64,000 nucleotides of DNA from Paraniabella defluvii (GTDB lineage Bacteria > Bacteroidota > Bacteroidia > Chitinophagales > Chitinophagaceae). The stretch is from the NCBI GenBank assembly GCA_019316985.1, contig CP079215.1, positions 3,596,001 to 3,660,000 on the forward strand, read 5' to 3'. Below are positions 32,729-44,982 of this stretch, in pieces. How positions within the stretch are numbered: position 1 is the stretch's first letter; every line of letters begins with the position of its first letter. Position numbers and translations under genes: made by a program. The notes beneath the pieces are model-generated. The model ran no database searches. It saw only the letters and a list, made by a program, of their open reading frames with translations, and was not told the DNA's origin.

Positions 32729-33602
32729 ATGATTATGCTGCCACCGCAGTTACTAAAAAGTGCTATCAAACAAAACCCGCTTTTATCCCAGCTTTATATC
32801 AGCCAGATAGGATATTTCCCCAAGGCTTCTTTTCATTACAGAGAAAGGCGCAATGGCTGTTCTGATAATATTTTAATTTATTGCCAGCAAGGCAAAGGAT
32901 GGTATGTTTTGGGAAAGGACTTTTATGAAGTTAAGGCTAATGAATACGTGATTTTACCCGCGGGGTCGCGCTACATGAGATACGGAGCGGATGAACAGGA
33001 TCCCTGGACGATACTCTGGGTGCATTTCAGCGGGTCTATGATAAAGGAATTAAACCAGCTTTTTGCGATCTCAAATTCCAGGGTGCCAGGCCCATATCTT
33101 TTAATGAAAAATAATTGAAACATGGGAAACCATGTACAGGAGCCTGGAAATGGGATACACAGTTCCCAATATATGTAATGCTAATTTTTGCTGTACCCGT
33201 TCATTGCGAGCTTTCTTTTTCCGAGCTTCATTTTTCCGGAACTCCCGACCTCTTGTCGACAAAGGATGTGCTGGTTGCCGAAACAATTGCCGATATGAAA
33301 TTGAACCTTAACCAAACCCTCACTGTTTCTGAAATGGCAGCCAGGCAATCTATATCTGCTTCTTATCTTACGCAAATTTTTAAATCGGTCACGGGCCGAT
33401 CTCCGATGGATTATTTTATCCAGTTAAAAATGCAGGTGGCCTGTAAGCTTCTTCATAACAGCAATATGAAAATCAAAAACGTGGCCCTGGAAATAGGCTA
33501 TCAGGACCCTTACTACTTTTCCAGGATTTTTAAAAATATATGACAATGTCGCCAGAACTGTACCGGGAGGTTGGCTGGAAAGAAATGGGGCTGAAAGAGT
33601 AG
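32729..33602 (+). CDS. AraC-family transcriptional regulator (frameshifted)
   Basis: This is a one-component sugar-responsive regulator, about 290 residues. The N-terminal cupin-like ligand domain is clear: NILIYCQQGKGWYVLGKDF, EYVILPAGSRYMRYG, WTILWVHFSG. The C-terminal HTH_18 domain has both helix-turn-helix units: LTVSEMAARQSISASYLTQ, then FKSVTGRSPMDYFIQLKMQ, IKNVALEIGYQDPYYFSRI and FK. Breaks lie near 33110, near 33190-33240 and at 33535-33545; the last restores MSPELYREVGWK and the stop at 33602. It is 405 nt upstream of susC and in the same direction, so it is the likely regulator of the fucosidase locus. Confidence 0.87.
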
Positions 33603-34007
33603 CCGCCCTGTAAGCCAAACCGGAATTTTCGCTTCAAAAATTGCCTGTTTGTAAACGGTAAGGCAGCAGTTTTTTATACTTGAATTGTCCATTAAACCGT
33701 TTACGCACATTGAGATGCAGGCAAAACTGTGTTTATCAACCACCGGATTCTCCTTCATTTATAATTGTCAGTTTGTCAAAAAAGTAGAATAGTGTAGGTA
33801 AATAGTAGTAAAGTCCATTTAAATACCGACTTTGCCAAAAAATGACAGGATTTTTGCCTGCTGACAGCTCGAATTAGGCATAACATGGTCTCTTTATCAA
33901 GTATCTGATTGTCCATCTAAAATGATGGTTGTACTATTTCCTTTCAGGGGCCGATCAAATTACTTTGTATCAGCTTAAACTTAACACTAACTTCTAACGA
34001 TTACTCA
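33603..34007 (+). promoter_or_regulatory. Regulatory region of the fucosidase PUL with three repeated motifs
   Basis: This 405-nt gap has no gene. It contains three related direct repeats: ATTGTCCATTAAA (33684-33696), AAGTCCATTTAAA (33811-33823) and ATTGTCCATCTAAA (33908-33921). They lie in the same orientation as susC, 127 and 97 nt apart. A weak -7 box, TTACTTTG, stands near 33960-33967, close to where the susC promoter is expected. The repeats are candidates for AraC-type binding sites. Confidence 0.5.
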
Positions 34008-37000
34008 ATGATTGCTTTAAACAATGTCTTCAATATATTGAAGATGGCTATGGTATTGGCTTTTTCTATCGGAGTGCTGCCTGCACTCTGCCAGAAAAAG
34101 GTCACGGTTGTGGGTACAGTAACCGATTCATCCGGTGTTCCCCTGGCAAATGTGAGCATAGCCGTTCAGGGTACCGGCTCGGGCTCCCAAACCGACAACA
34201 ATGGCCGGTTCGTTATAGATGCTCCGGCCGGCAGCACGCTTATTTTTTCTGCGGTATCTTATACTGACTATCAGTATAAGATAGGTACAGAGGAACTGCC
34301 AATGTTAATATAACCTTGCTTCCCAAAGTGATATCTGCAGACGATGAGGTTATTGTAACTGCCTATGGAAAAAGGTAAGGCGGGAGTCGGTCACCGGGTC
34401 CGTATCTACTATTAAGCCAGATCAGTTACGAACACCAGCATCCAACCTCACCGCAGCGCTGGCAGGCCAGGTAGCCGGTGTTATCGGCTTTCAAAGTAGC
34501 GGCCAGCCGGGTTTTGATAACGCAGATTTCTTTGTGAGGGTGTGACCTCTTTTGGGTTTAGACAAAACCCTCTTATTTTGATAGATAATATCGAACTGAC
34601 TACGGATGATCTTGCCCGGTTGCAGGTAGATGATATAGCCGAATTCTCCATATTAAAGACGCGAGTGCTACCGCACTTTATGGCTCGCGCGGTGCCAACG
34701 GGGTGATTCTTGTTACTACCAAACGGGGAAAGGTGGGTAAGCCCAGTTACAGCGTGCGTTATGATAATTCTCTGTCTACGCCTACCCAGAACCTCGAATT
34801 GGCGGACCCGATTACTTATATGAAGCTGTATAATGAAGCACAGCTCACCCGAAACCCCAACCAGGTGCCCCAGTTTAGCGCAGACAAGATTTATTTTACG
34901 CAACGTACGCTGGAAGGAGCACCGGATGGTAATCCTTATGTTTATCCTGCTGTAGATTGGGTTGATCTGATGTTCAGGAAGTTTTCCCGGACCCAAAGGT
35001 GAACGCCAGCGTGGCGGGTGGAAGTGAGGCAACTCAATATACCGTATCCGGTTCTTATAGCCAGGACAATGGCCTTCTGCGCGAGAGCGATCAGAATATT
35101 TTTAAGGGAGGGATCAAGTTCAAAAATTACCAGTTAAGGTCGAACGTAGATATCAGCCTTACGAAGACCACCAAATTGAGTGTCGATCTCTGGGGACGTT
35201 TAATGATTACCAGGGGCCTATTACCGATGATGCCAATGGTTTTGCAACCGATTTGTACTTTATGGCCACACACAGCAGTCCCGTGCTTTTCCCGGCTTAT
35301 TATGCGCCCGATAAGGCTAATGAACAAACAAAACATATTTTATTTGGCAACTTTAACGGGGCGTCTCCTAACAGAGAGGGAACTATCTTCTTGCCTGCAC
35401 AGGGTGTAGGATATCCCAATCCCTATGCCCAGATGATGCGCGGCTACCGCACCATGAATAGCTCCCGCCTGAGTGCCACCTTAAGGTTGAATCAGAACCT
35501 GGATATGATCGTCAGGGGCCTGAACTTCAGCGGTTTTTTCTCCACCAACCGTTTTGCGCAGGTTTCCTATACCATGACCTATAATCCCTTTTATTATACA
35601 GTAGGATCTTACGACCGGGCTGCTAATGATTATACGCTTTTTCAGTTGAACAAAGTATCGGGGCTGCCCTTTACCGGCGGACGGGCTTCGGGCTCCAATG
35701 GTGTTCCTACCGAATACCTGGCCATATCAGCGGGCGACCGGGCATCCAGTTCCTTTATACAAATGCAGGGAATACTGAACTACGACCGGAGTTTCGGCGA
35801 TCATAATGTAAACGGATCTTTGGTGGTAAACCGGCAACAAAATCTCAACCCTGCAAACGTTACTGATTTTTCGAGAGTGTTACCCAGCAGGAACCTTACT
35901 TATGCCGGCAGCGCCCGTTACGGATATCGTAATAAGTACAACCTGCAGTTCGATTTTGGTTATAATGGTTCAGAAAGATTTGACCCTTCGCACCGGTTTG
36001 GTTTCTTTCCAAGTGTTTCGGCTGGATGGGTGATCAGCAAGGAACAATTCTGGGAGCAAAGTTCGATCAGTTCTGTTATCACTATGCTGAAATTACGGGG
36101 CAGTTATGGAATGTCGGGTAACGATGATATCAGCTCACAAAGGTTTTTTTATATTTCTAACGTAAACCTGGAAAACGGTGGCGCAGGCGCTTCCTTTGGT
36201 ACTAATAACGGGTACAGCAGGCCCGGAGTTACGATCAACAATTATCCCAACCCGGAAATATCATGGGAGATCAGCAAAATTCAAAACTATGCCATTGAAT
36301 TTACTTTGTTCAAGTTACTTGATTTTATAGGAGAGTACTGGACCAGGAAAACTACTGATATCCTGCAAACCCGGCAAATACCCAATAGTTTTGGATTGGA
36401 AACAACGCTTAGTGGTAACCTTGGCAAGGCAACTTCAAAGGGAGTAGATCTTACACTAAATTATAAAAAGTCATTTTCTAAGGATCTGAATATGGTGATT
36501 ATGACCAATGGTACTTATGCCGCAGGCAGATACGATTATTTTGAAGAGCCAGACTACGGAGCCGAATATTGAGAAGACGAACTGGTCAGAACCTGGGTCA
36601 GCGCTGGGGTTATATTGCCGAGCGTCTGTTTGTGGATGACAAAGAAGCCGCAGCCTCTCCCAAACAATTATTTGGATCTTCTGGTATAGGCGCCCGGGGT
36701 GGAGATATCAAATACAGGGATGTAAACCAGGACGGCATCATCAATAGTGCCGATATGGTACCGATTGGTTTGCCCAACAGTCCTCAGATCAACTATGGTT
36801 TTGGCGTTACCGTTAATTATAAAAGTTTTGATCTGGGCCTCAGGTTTACAGGACAGGCACGGGCTACTCTTTATATGTACCCCGACCAGATCAGTCCTTT
36901 TATCAGGGATTTTACGGTGCAGGGTGGAAGCAACCTGGTAGGTGCGCCCGCGCAGATCTTAAAGGCATTTGCAGACGACCATTGGTCTGAAGACAATCAA

Positions 37001-37327
37001 AATATGTATGCACTATATCCCCGGCTGGGCACGCTTCCGTCGGAAATTGCCAACAATACGCAAAGCAGCACCTGGTGGTTGCGGAGCGGCAGCCTGTTGC
37101 GGTTAAAGTTTGCCGAACTGGGGTATAGCCTTCCCCAAAGATGGTTAAAGAGGGCAAGCTTCAGAGGTGCGCGCATTTATTTTAGCGGTACCAACCTGAT
37201 ACGGTTTAGCAGTTTTAAACTATGGGAACCCGAGCTATCCATCAATACCAGCGGTAACAGGCCTTACAGCGCCTTTAACTATCCACTTTTAAGAGCATAC
37301 AATTTAGGTATCAATATCCAACTATAA
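34008..37327 (+). CDS. SusC/RagA-family TonB-dependent outer-membrane transporter (frameshifted)
   Basis: This is the pore of a SusCD glycan importer, about 1,100 residues. The signal peptide is followed by a carboxypeptidase-like beta domain (VVGTVTDSSGVPLANVSIAV, DAPAGSTLIFSAVSY). The TonB-box region is DDEVIVTAYGK. The plug follows (RRESVTGSVSTIKPDQL, PLILIDNIEL, LKDASATALYGSRGANGVI), then the barrel, which ends in AYNLGINIQL. Breaks lie near 34300, 34370, 34540, 34655, 34990, 35205 and 36565. The pieces at 35253-36572 and 36569-37327 cover most of the barrel. SusD follows after 19 nt. Confidence 0.92.
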
Positions 37328-37346
37328 AACCCGGAGAGCAGCATAT

Positions 37347-39283
37347 ATGAAAAAGAATCATTTACTCTTTATTTTAGCCATTACGCTATTTACTTTTACG
37401 ATAGCAGGATGCAAAAAATTCTTAGATGTAGTACCTCCCAATATCGGAACACTGGATTATGCTTTCCGCAACCGGGACGAGGCTGAAAAATACCTTTTTA
37501 CCTGCTACAGCACGCTGCAGCAGGGCTCGGGAATGCTCAGTGATCCATGGTTTGCCTCGGGTGGAGACCTGGTATTGCCACAGGAATACCTCGGGTCTAT
37601 TGGCTACTCGGCTCCCGGTCTTCAGTTGGTAAAAGGAAATGTACAAAATAAAGACAACCCGGTGCTTAACTACTGGGATGGTGGCAACAGCGCTACGGCG
37701 AGTTATTTTGACGCTATTCGCCGGTGTAATACTTTTTTGGAAAATATAGACAAACCGTTTGATCTTTCTGTTTCTGAAAAAGAGCGTTGGGTGGCCGAGG
37801 TGAAATTCTTAAAAGCCTATTATCATTTCTTCCTGGCAAAATTATATGGTCCCATTCCTATTTTGCGAAGCAACCTGCCGGTAACGGCGCCAACGGAGGC
37901 AACGCGTTCGAGAAGAGAGCCGGTAGATTCCGTACTCATTTACGTAACGCAGCTCCTGGATGAAGCCACCCTCAATTTACCCGTACAAATCAGCAACCTC
38001 GATCTCGAACTAGGGCGCATCACCCAGGTAATTGCCAAGTCGGTAAAAGCGCAGGTATTGGTAGCAAGGGCCAGCCCATTGTTTAACGGCAACCCGGATT
38101 ATGCTAATTTTAAAAATAAAGACGGATCTCCGCTTTTTTCCGCAACTGTAAATAATAACTTGTGGGCCGAGGCTGCGCAAGCCTGCAAGGAAGCTATTGA
38201 CCTGGCAGAGTCTACAGGACTGGGTTTGTATACTTTCATTATTCCGAGTAATGTACCGCTTTCGCTGACCGATTCCCTGAAAAAGGAGATGAGCTTCAGG
38301 GTGCTGTTACCGAAGAGTGGGATAAGAACAAAGAGCTGGTATGGGCCCTCAACGGTACCTTTCCTCACCAGGAACGGATGCATGCTAAGTTAGTAACCAA
38401 TTCGGTTAACAACAGGGGCATGAATACCATTGTAAGTCCTTTTAGTGTTACCGACCTCTTTTACACGAATAATGGTGTACCTATTACAGAAGACCGTACC
38501 TGGGATTATGCCAACCGGTTTGATCTGCAAAATGGCGATGCAGCGCATCAATACTATTTGCAGCAAAACTACCAAACGGTCAAAAATAATTTTAAAAGAG
38601 AAGTGAGGTATTATGCCAGCTTTGGATTTGACGGAGGCAAATGGGCGGGTAATGCTATTTTAAGCAATAACAGCAGCTCCATTCTGAGTGTGCAGGGAAA
38701 AGGAATCGGCAGCATATCGGGTGCAGGGAGTAAGGAGGCCGGAAATGTTTTTGGTATCTGGCCCAAGAAATTGTGTCATTGGCGTACCGTTTTTCCCGCT
38801 GTAGGTACTGGTATTACCATTTTTAATTATCACCTGCCGCTCATACGGATGGCTGATCTCTATCTTTTATACGCCGAGTGTTTGAATGAAGCAAGCGGCC
38901 CTTCGGAAGACGTGTACCGCTATATTGACCTGGTGCGTGCACGTACCGGCTTAAAAGGCGTAGTGGAATCCTGGGCTACTTTTTCAAATAACCCAGGTAA
39001 GCCCCTGAACAAAGATGGACTACGACAGATTATACACCGGGAGCGCCGTATTGAACTGTGCATGGAAGGCCAGGCCGGGTGGGATTTAAGGAGATGGAAA
39101 GAGTATGTTGAAGCCGCAGCTGTGCCTATACAGGGATGGAGCGTAGATCAGTCAGCTGCAAACCTTTACTACCAACTGATCACTTTCTATGTGCCGTCTA
39201 TTTCTATAAAGGATTACCTGTGGCCTGTTTCAATGCAGGAGATGCTGGTGAACCAGAATCTTGTTCAAACTCCATACTGGTAG
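37347..39283 (+). CDS. SusD/RagB-family surface glycan-binding lipoprotein (one frameshift)
   Basis: This is the lid lipoprotein that works with the preceding SusC. The signal peptide ends in a lipobox, TFTIAGCKKFLDVVP. TPR-like helices follow (NRDEAEKYLFTCYSTL, WVAEVKFLKAYYHFFLAKLYG with the usual R/K-AYYHF motif), and the SusD C-terminal signature is RMADLYLLYAECLNEASG, then HRERRIELCMEGQAGWDLRR. A frame break near 38320 joins LQGAVTEEWDKNKEL. The length of about 645 aa is typical. Glycan specificity cannot be read from the sequence; the two downstream fucosidases suggest a fucosylated substrate. Confidence 0.93.
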
Positions 39284-39357
39284 CCGGAAGCCCTAAGCCG
39301 CCGCGCTATCGATGACCACCAGATTTTTTTGAACACACTATTCAATACAAAATAACA

Positions 39358-40604
39358 ATGATACACATAAAAAATATCCATACCTGCTTTCTTGTTTTGG
39401 CCGTCGGTGTATTGATGCTGCTTGTTTCCTGCAGTAACAAAAACGGGTTTATAGAGCCGGTTTCTACAGACATGACCAAGCCCTCACCCATTACCAATTA
39501 CAGGGTGTCGAATTTTAACGGCGGCGCATATATTATTTATGATCTGCCTAAATCAAATAATATACTCTACGTAAAAGCCAGGTATTATTTAGGTGATGGC
39601 ACAGACCGGCCCGCAGAAACCCGTTCCAGTTATTTTTCCGACACCACAATGGTGGAAGGATTTGCAGATGCAAAGGAATATGAGGTAAAATTAACTGTGG
39701 TCAGCAGGGCCAATGTAGAGTCGGATCCTGTTGTTGTAAAAGTAAACCCGTTGACGCCTGTTTACCGGTTAATAGCTGCCAATATGACTATGGCACCCGA
39801 TTTTGCAGGCGTGCGTATAGAGGCAAATAATGAATACAAAAAAAGCGTGGGCATCGTTTTTCTCGATGATGCACTGGGAGGAGGGTATAGCATACGGCAA
39901 CAAACGGTTACCGACTTCCCGGTTATTTCTTTTGCTGTCAGAGGCTATGATACAATGCCCAAAGTATATGCGGCGTATGTTACGGATAAATGGGGCAACC
40001 GCTCGGATACTATTCGTGCAACTGTTAAACCATTGTTTGAAAAACAATTGAAAAAGGAGGATTTAAAGCTTACCAGCCGGGCGATGATATAATGCTCCAT
40101 AGTTCCTATCCAATATCTAACTTATTTGATACATTATCCAACGGTGGTCCTAATACCGGTTCGTTCTGGCACACTGATAATAAGACGGGTTTGATGCCGG
40201 TATGGTGCACCTTCACAACAGGTACTTATGCTAAACTAAGCCGGTTTAGATTAATACCGAGGAATTTTGACATATTCACCCATAATAACCCCAAGCTGTT
40301 TTCTTTATGGGGCACCGATTCAGATAGGCCGGGACCTTTTACGCCGCCGCTGTTTGCCGAAGAAGGTACGAAGATTGGAGAGTGGGAAAACCTGGGCAAC
40401 TTTTCATTTAATGATCCCTTATCCGGCGCCGCCCGAAATGCATCTACACAGGCTGACAAGGATGAGGCCCTGAAAGGGCAGGAATTTACCGTACGTTTTA
40501 ATGCTCCCAAAGTAAGGATTATTCGTATGGTAGTATCAGAATCCATGGGCAGAACCATTCAGGGCAATGCTGCCGATCTTACATTCTGGGGAGATGAAAG
40601 GTAA
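39358..40604 (+). CDS. DUF4959/DUF5126/DUF5000-type surface lipoprotein (one frameshift)
   Basis: This lipoprotein of about 415 residues has a lipobox (MLLVSCSNK). Two Ig-like beta domains follow: PSPITNYRVSNFNGGAYIIY and VYRLIAANMTMAPDFAGVR. The third, C-terminal domain looks like a discoidin fold (GSFWHTDNKTGLMPVWCTF, SRFRLIPRNFDIFTHNNPK, VRIIRMVVSESMG). This order is that of the DUF4959-DUF5126-DUF5000 proteins that accompany SusC/SusD pairs and probably bind glycan at the cell surface. A break at about 40075-40090 separates the second and third domains. Confidence 0.8.
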
Positions 40605-40658
40605 TACAAGCCACTCCCGGTTGTTACATAAATTGTATGATCCTATAAACTAAATAAA

Positions 40659-41334
40659 ATGAAATTCAGATTCGGATATCTCTTTCTTTGTCTCTTCTTT
40701 TTTACGGGTTGTGAAAAGGATCAGTACAAATACAAAAAATTCCTGGACAATAAAGAAATTGTATATGCAGGGCTTGCAGAAAAGCCCCTGGCCAGAAGTG
40801 GCAACCTGCGTGTACAGCTCGAGTGGCAAAAAGTATCGACCCTCGGTTGTAGCATATATAATTTACTGGAACAATAATAGCGATTCCTCCAGGGTACCCG
40901 CTACGGCAATCGATACAGACGGCTCTTATAAATATATGGTTACGGGACTTCCTGAGTATGTGCAAACCTTTAATATCGTAACAGTCGATGACCGGGGTAA
41001 CCGGTCTATTGGCCAATCGCTCAATGCCGTTAGGGTATTTGGGCCCTTTTATACTGCTTCATTAACCAATCAGCGCCTGAACACCCGGAGATTTTTTGGA
41101 ACCGATTCGGTAAGGTTATTTTTCTTAAAAATGGATAGCACCAAAGTATTCTCTAAGATCCGTTACTATAAAAATGACGGTACACCGGATAGCATACTTT
41201 TTCCCGGCGATTCGGTAACGGTTAAAAGCTTTCAGCCCGGAACAAAACCTACAGTTCAGTCTTACTTTAAACCACTTAAAACGGCTATTGATACTTTTAA
41301 GACCTTGCAGCCTGATAGTTTATTGGCTTTTTAA
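40659..41334 (+). CDS. DUF4998-type lipoprotein (one frameshift)
   Basis: This lipoprotein of about 225 residues has the lipobox LFFFTGCEKD. KYKKFLDNKEIVYAGLAEKP and VAYIIYWNNNSDSSRVPA are typical of DUF4998, which usually stands beside the DUF5000 lipoprotein in SusCD loci. A break near 40840 joins LEWQKVSDPS to VVAYIIYW. The second half (VRLFFLKMDSTKVFSKIRYY) repeats the beta pattern of the first. It is presumably another surface glycan-binding component. Confidence 0.75.
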
Positions 41335-41396
41335 ATAATTATGCCTATTCGCCATATGTTATTAACGTTATATTATTCCTGATTAATATTTACAAG

Positions 41397-42766
41397 ATGA
41401 TGCTAAAAAAATCCTTTTTCCTTTTTACTTATTGGTAATATGGCAGCTTACGCCCAAACTAAAAGTATTACGAAAGAAACCGCCGGGCAAAAAGCGGCAC
41501 GAATGAAATGGTTTACCGACGCACGGTTCGGTATGTTTATTCATTGGGGCTATATGCGTTGCCGGGCCGGCATGAGTGGGTAAAGCAGCGCGAGCGACTA
41601 ACTACAGAACAATATGAGAAGTACTTCAATAACTTTGACCCCGATCAGTTTGACCCCGCAAATGGGCGAAGGAAGCTAAAGCTGCGGGTATGAAATATGC
41701 AGTATTGACTACCAAGCATCATGAAGGTTTTTGTTTATTCGATTCGAAATATACCGATTATAAATCCACGAATACAGCCGCCAAAAGAGACCTGGTGAAA
41801 GAGTTTGTAGAGGCATTTCGTGCGGAAGGGCTTAAAGTAGGGTTTTATTATTCATTAATAGACTGGCATCATCCCGATTTCACAATCGACAGGCTTCACC
41901 CCAAAGAGAAATGAATAAAAATGAATGGTCGGAAAAAGAAAAACGGGACACTGCCTATTATCAAAATCTGAATAAAGGAAAAGATATGAGCCGTTATCGC
42001 AAGTATTTGAAAGACCAGGTTACAGAGCTGCTGACCAATTATGGCAAAATAGATATTTTGTGGATGGACTTTTCTTATCCAGGAGCTCAGGGCAAAGGCA
42101 GGAACGATTGGGCTTCAGCAGACCTTCTTAAAACTGTAAAAAGTTACAACCCAATATTATCATTAACAACAGGCTTGATTTAAATGATTATACCGATGGT
42201 TTCGATTTTGAAACACCCGAACAGGTTAAACCCCAGGAACTTTTAAAATACAAAGGTAAATACTGGGAAACCTGTCAAACATTTTCGGGTTCATGGGGAT
42301 ATTACCGGGATGAGCACAGCTGGAAAACGCAGCGTCAATTACTGGATCTGCTGGTTACTTCCGTTGCAAACGGAGGTAATCTTATATTGAATGTAGGGCC
42401 TACCGCCCGTGGCGAATTTGATTATCGCGCCAACAAGGCGCTGGATAGTTTGTCGTACTGGATGCATGCCAACAGCCGGTCTATTTATAATTGTACTTAT
42501 CCGCCCGAGGAGCTGGCGCTTCCTGCTGCAACAAACACACGCCTTACTTACAACCCAAACACCGGCAAGCTTTATGTACATTTATTCAATTATCCTACAG
42601 ACGGTAAATTGGTTTTGCCCGGCTACAAAGGAAAGGTAAAATATGCGCAGCTGCTCAATGATGCCTCTGAGGTGCAATTTACAACTGCAGGATCTGATAT
42701 TGAGCTTAAACTGCCGGGGAAAAACCGCCATACGAAGTCCCGGTTATTGAACTAATTACAAAATAA
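41397..42766 (+). CDS. GH29 alpha-L-fucosidase (frameshifted)
   Basis: This is an exported retaining alpha-L-fucosidase, about 455 residues. The family pattern is clear: WFTDARFGMFIHWG, EWVKQRERLTTEQYEKYF, YAVLTTKHHEGFCLFDSKYT, GLKVGFYYSLIDWHHPDF, and DILWMDFSYPGAQG with the nucleophile Asp. TSVANGGNLILNVGPTARGE comes before a small C-terminal beta domain. Breaks lie near 41440, 41555, 41660, 41910, 42175 and 42720. The last one moves the end to VPVIELITK and the stop at 42766. It has no carbohydrate-binding module, unlike the next gene. Confidence 0.9.
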
Positions 42767-42852
42767 GGATACTTTTTCGCAGAGCTAATAATGGAAAAAA
42801 TGATCCTGGCCTTTGAATACTAAATGTAGAACACCAGATTTTTATTTATGAA

Positions 42853-44356
42853 ATGAATAAACAGATGAAAAAACGGATTACTATCTGGCCGAAAGCTGCA
42901 GCAGTTATTTTTATAATATGCTGGCCTTTCAATTGTGTGCTCAAACTGTAAAAGACCCGGCACCGGTATATCCTGTTCCAACAGCGGCTCAATTGAAATG
43001 GCATGAAATGGAAATGAATGCATTCATTCACTTTACCATCAATACTTTTACGGATAAGGAATGGGGTTATGGTGATGAAACCCTTCTTTGTTCAACCCCT
43101 CGGGTGTAGACGCGCAACAATGGGTAACAGAATTGAAAAAGGCCGGATTCAAAGGATTAATTCTTACGGCTAAACACCACGATGGGTTTGCATTATGGCC
43201 CAGCAGCTATACCAGTCATTCCATAAAAAATAGTCCTTACAAAAATGGAAAGGGTGATATCGTAAAAGAAGCGAGCGAAGCTGCCAAAAAAGGTGGGTTG
43301 AAATTCGGCCTGTACCTGTCTCCATGGGATAGGAATCATGCTGATTATGGAACTTCCTCTTATATTACCTACTACCGAAAGCAGCTAAGTGAGCTGGTTA
43401 AGAACTATGGTCCGCTGTTTGAAATTTGGTTTGATGGCGCCAATGGTGGAGATGGATTTTATGGCGGCAAAAAGAAGTACGGAAAATAAATGCAGCTACC
43501 TATTATAACTGGCCTCAAACAATAAAAATGGTAGATAGTATCCAGCCCAAACCGGAGATTCTTTTTTTTTAGCGATGCAGGTCCTGATATAAGGTGGGTA
43601 GGCAATGAAGAAGGTCATGTGGGAAAAACTAACTGGAATAATATTACACCGGATACATTGTATGCAGGCAAAAGCGGGATCAATAGCCTGCTGAATACCG
43701 GCTCCGAAAACGGTACCCGGTGGATACCTGCCGAAACGGATGTTTCTATAAGGCCAGGCTGGTTTTATCATGCCCGTGAAGACGCAAAAGTTAAAACACC
43801 GGAAAAACTGTTCGAGATCTATCTGTCATCTGTTGGCAGAGGTTCTACCTTATTATTGAACATACCTCCCGACAGGAGCGGCAGGTTACATGAAAACGAT
43901 GTGGCTTCTTTAAGAGGATTTAAAGAGTTGTTGAATGAGCGATTAGGTAACAACCTTGCGAAGAAAAGTGAAGTAGCGGCCAGCAATACGCGTGGCAGGA
44001 ATCCTCGTTTTGCCGCATCTGCAATTACCGACGGAAATAATGATACATATTGGGCTACCGACGACGGCGTCACCAACGCCAGTTTCGAAATAGCCTTGAA
44101 TCAACAAAAATTAGTGCAGTATATATTATTGCAGGAATATATCCCTTTAGGACAGCGGGTAAAAAGTTTTACCATTGAAGCCTGGCAAGGAGGTGATTGG
44201 AAGTTATTAGCCGAAGAAACCACCATTGGGTATAAACGTATTGTAAAAGTATCGCCGACAACTACCAGCAAAATAAGGATCAACATAACGGCTTCCAAGG
44301 CCTGCCCATTGATTTCCAATGCAGAGATTTTTGATCTTAATAATAACTATTATTAA
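42853..44356 (+). CDS. GH29 alpha-L-fucosidase with C-terminal discoidin-like module (frameshifted)
   Basis: This is a second alpha-L-fucosidase, about 500 residues, of a different GH29 type. Its motifs are [49 protein letters not shown] and [13 protein letters not shown] with the nucleophile Asp. [17 protein letters not shown] precedes a C-terminal F5/8-type-like domain ([20 protein letters not shown]). The discoidin module and the motif set point to the GH29-B-like group, which is often specific for branched alpha-1,3/1,4-fucose; this is inference. Breaks lie near 42940, 43090 and 43480, and at a T9 run (43562-43570) where eight are needed. The start could also be 42865. Confidence 0.87.
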
Positions 44357-44400
44357 ACCAGGCAATAAGTAGTTGCCGCGGTAACAGGATACGAAACTCT

Positions 44401-44853
44401 TTACTTTAATGCCAACACTTCTGTCAGGAAAGGTACCTGCGCAGGATTGATCTTTTGTATGGCTGCTGCTGCAGTAAACCACTCCCACCGGTCTACCTCG
44501 GGAACCTGTATCTGTTTGCCCGAACGCGGAGGCCATTCCAGTTCAATTAAGTTACTGTTGCAATGGTCAGTGGTTATATCTCCTTCTATCGCCCAGGCCT
44601 TTACCCACTTGCCGCTTTTCTGGCGGATAGGAGTAAGAGGTACAAAATTTCCGTCGATCTCTTTACCCGTCTCTTCTTTAAATTCTAGGCGGGCACGTTC
44701 TAACGGATCTTCGTCTTTTTCCATTTCTCCTTTGGGTATAGACCAGGCACCGGTGTCCTTGTTTTTCCAGAAGGGGCCACCAGGATGCACAAGAAAAAAA
44801 TAAATGCTGTCCTGCTGCTTTTTATACAATAGTATACCGGCGCTTGTTTTCAT
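44401..44853 (-). CDS. NUDIX hydrolase
   Basis: This intact 150-residue NUDIX protein has the Nudix box GEMEKDEDPLERARLEFKEE followed by TGKE. The N-terminus (TSAGILLYKKQQDSIYFFLV, HPGGPFWKNKDTGAWSIPK) matches the MutT-like group that often acts on diadenosine polyphosphates or oxidised nucleotides. It converges on the fucosidase gene and is oriented like the metal operon, but it is 129 nt from the P-type ATPase and probably independent. Confidence 0.9.
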   Translation of the reverse strand: MKTSAGILLYKKQQDSIYFFLVHPGGPFWKNKDTGAWSIPKGEMEKDEDPLERARLEFKEETGKEIDGNFVPLTPIRQKSGKWVKAWAIEGDITTDHCNSNLIELEWPPRSGKQIQVPEVDRWEWFTAAAAIQKINPAQVPFLTEVLALK

Positions 44854-44982
44854 ACATTCTGTTTTTAACCTTGCTTGTTAGTTGAGACAAATTTTGATCC
44901 ATACTCATAATTGATTTCATAAACCCTGAGGCGTTCAGGCCACAGGCAACGAAAATATGGCTTGTTTGATCAACTCAAGGAT

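Noticed and set aside
34370..34700. Programmed frameshifting or phase variation of susC
   Set aside because: The breaks are spread evenly over all genes, not confined to surface proteins or to repeat tracts at gene starts, so a technical cause is more likely.
44101..44356. A separate carbohydrate-binding protein after the second fucosidase
   Set aside because: The discoidin-like domain is in the same uninterrupted frame as the GH29 domain, so it is part of that enzyme.
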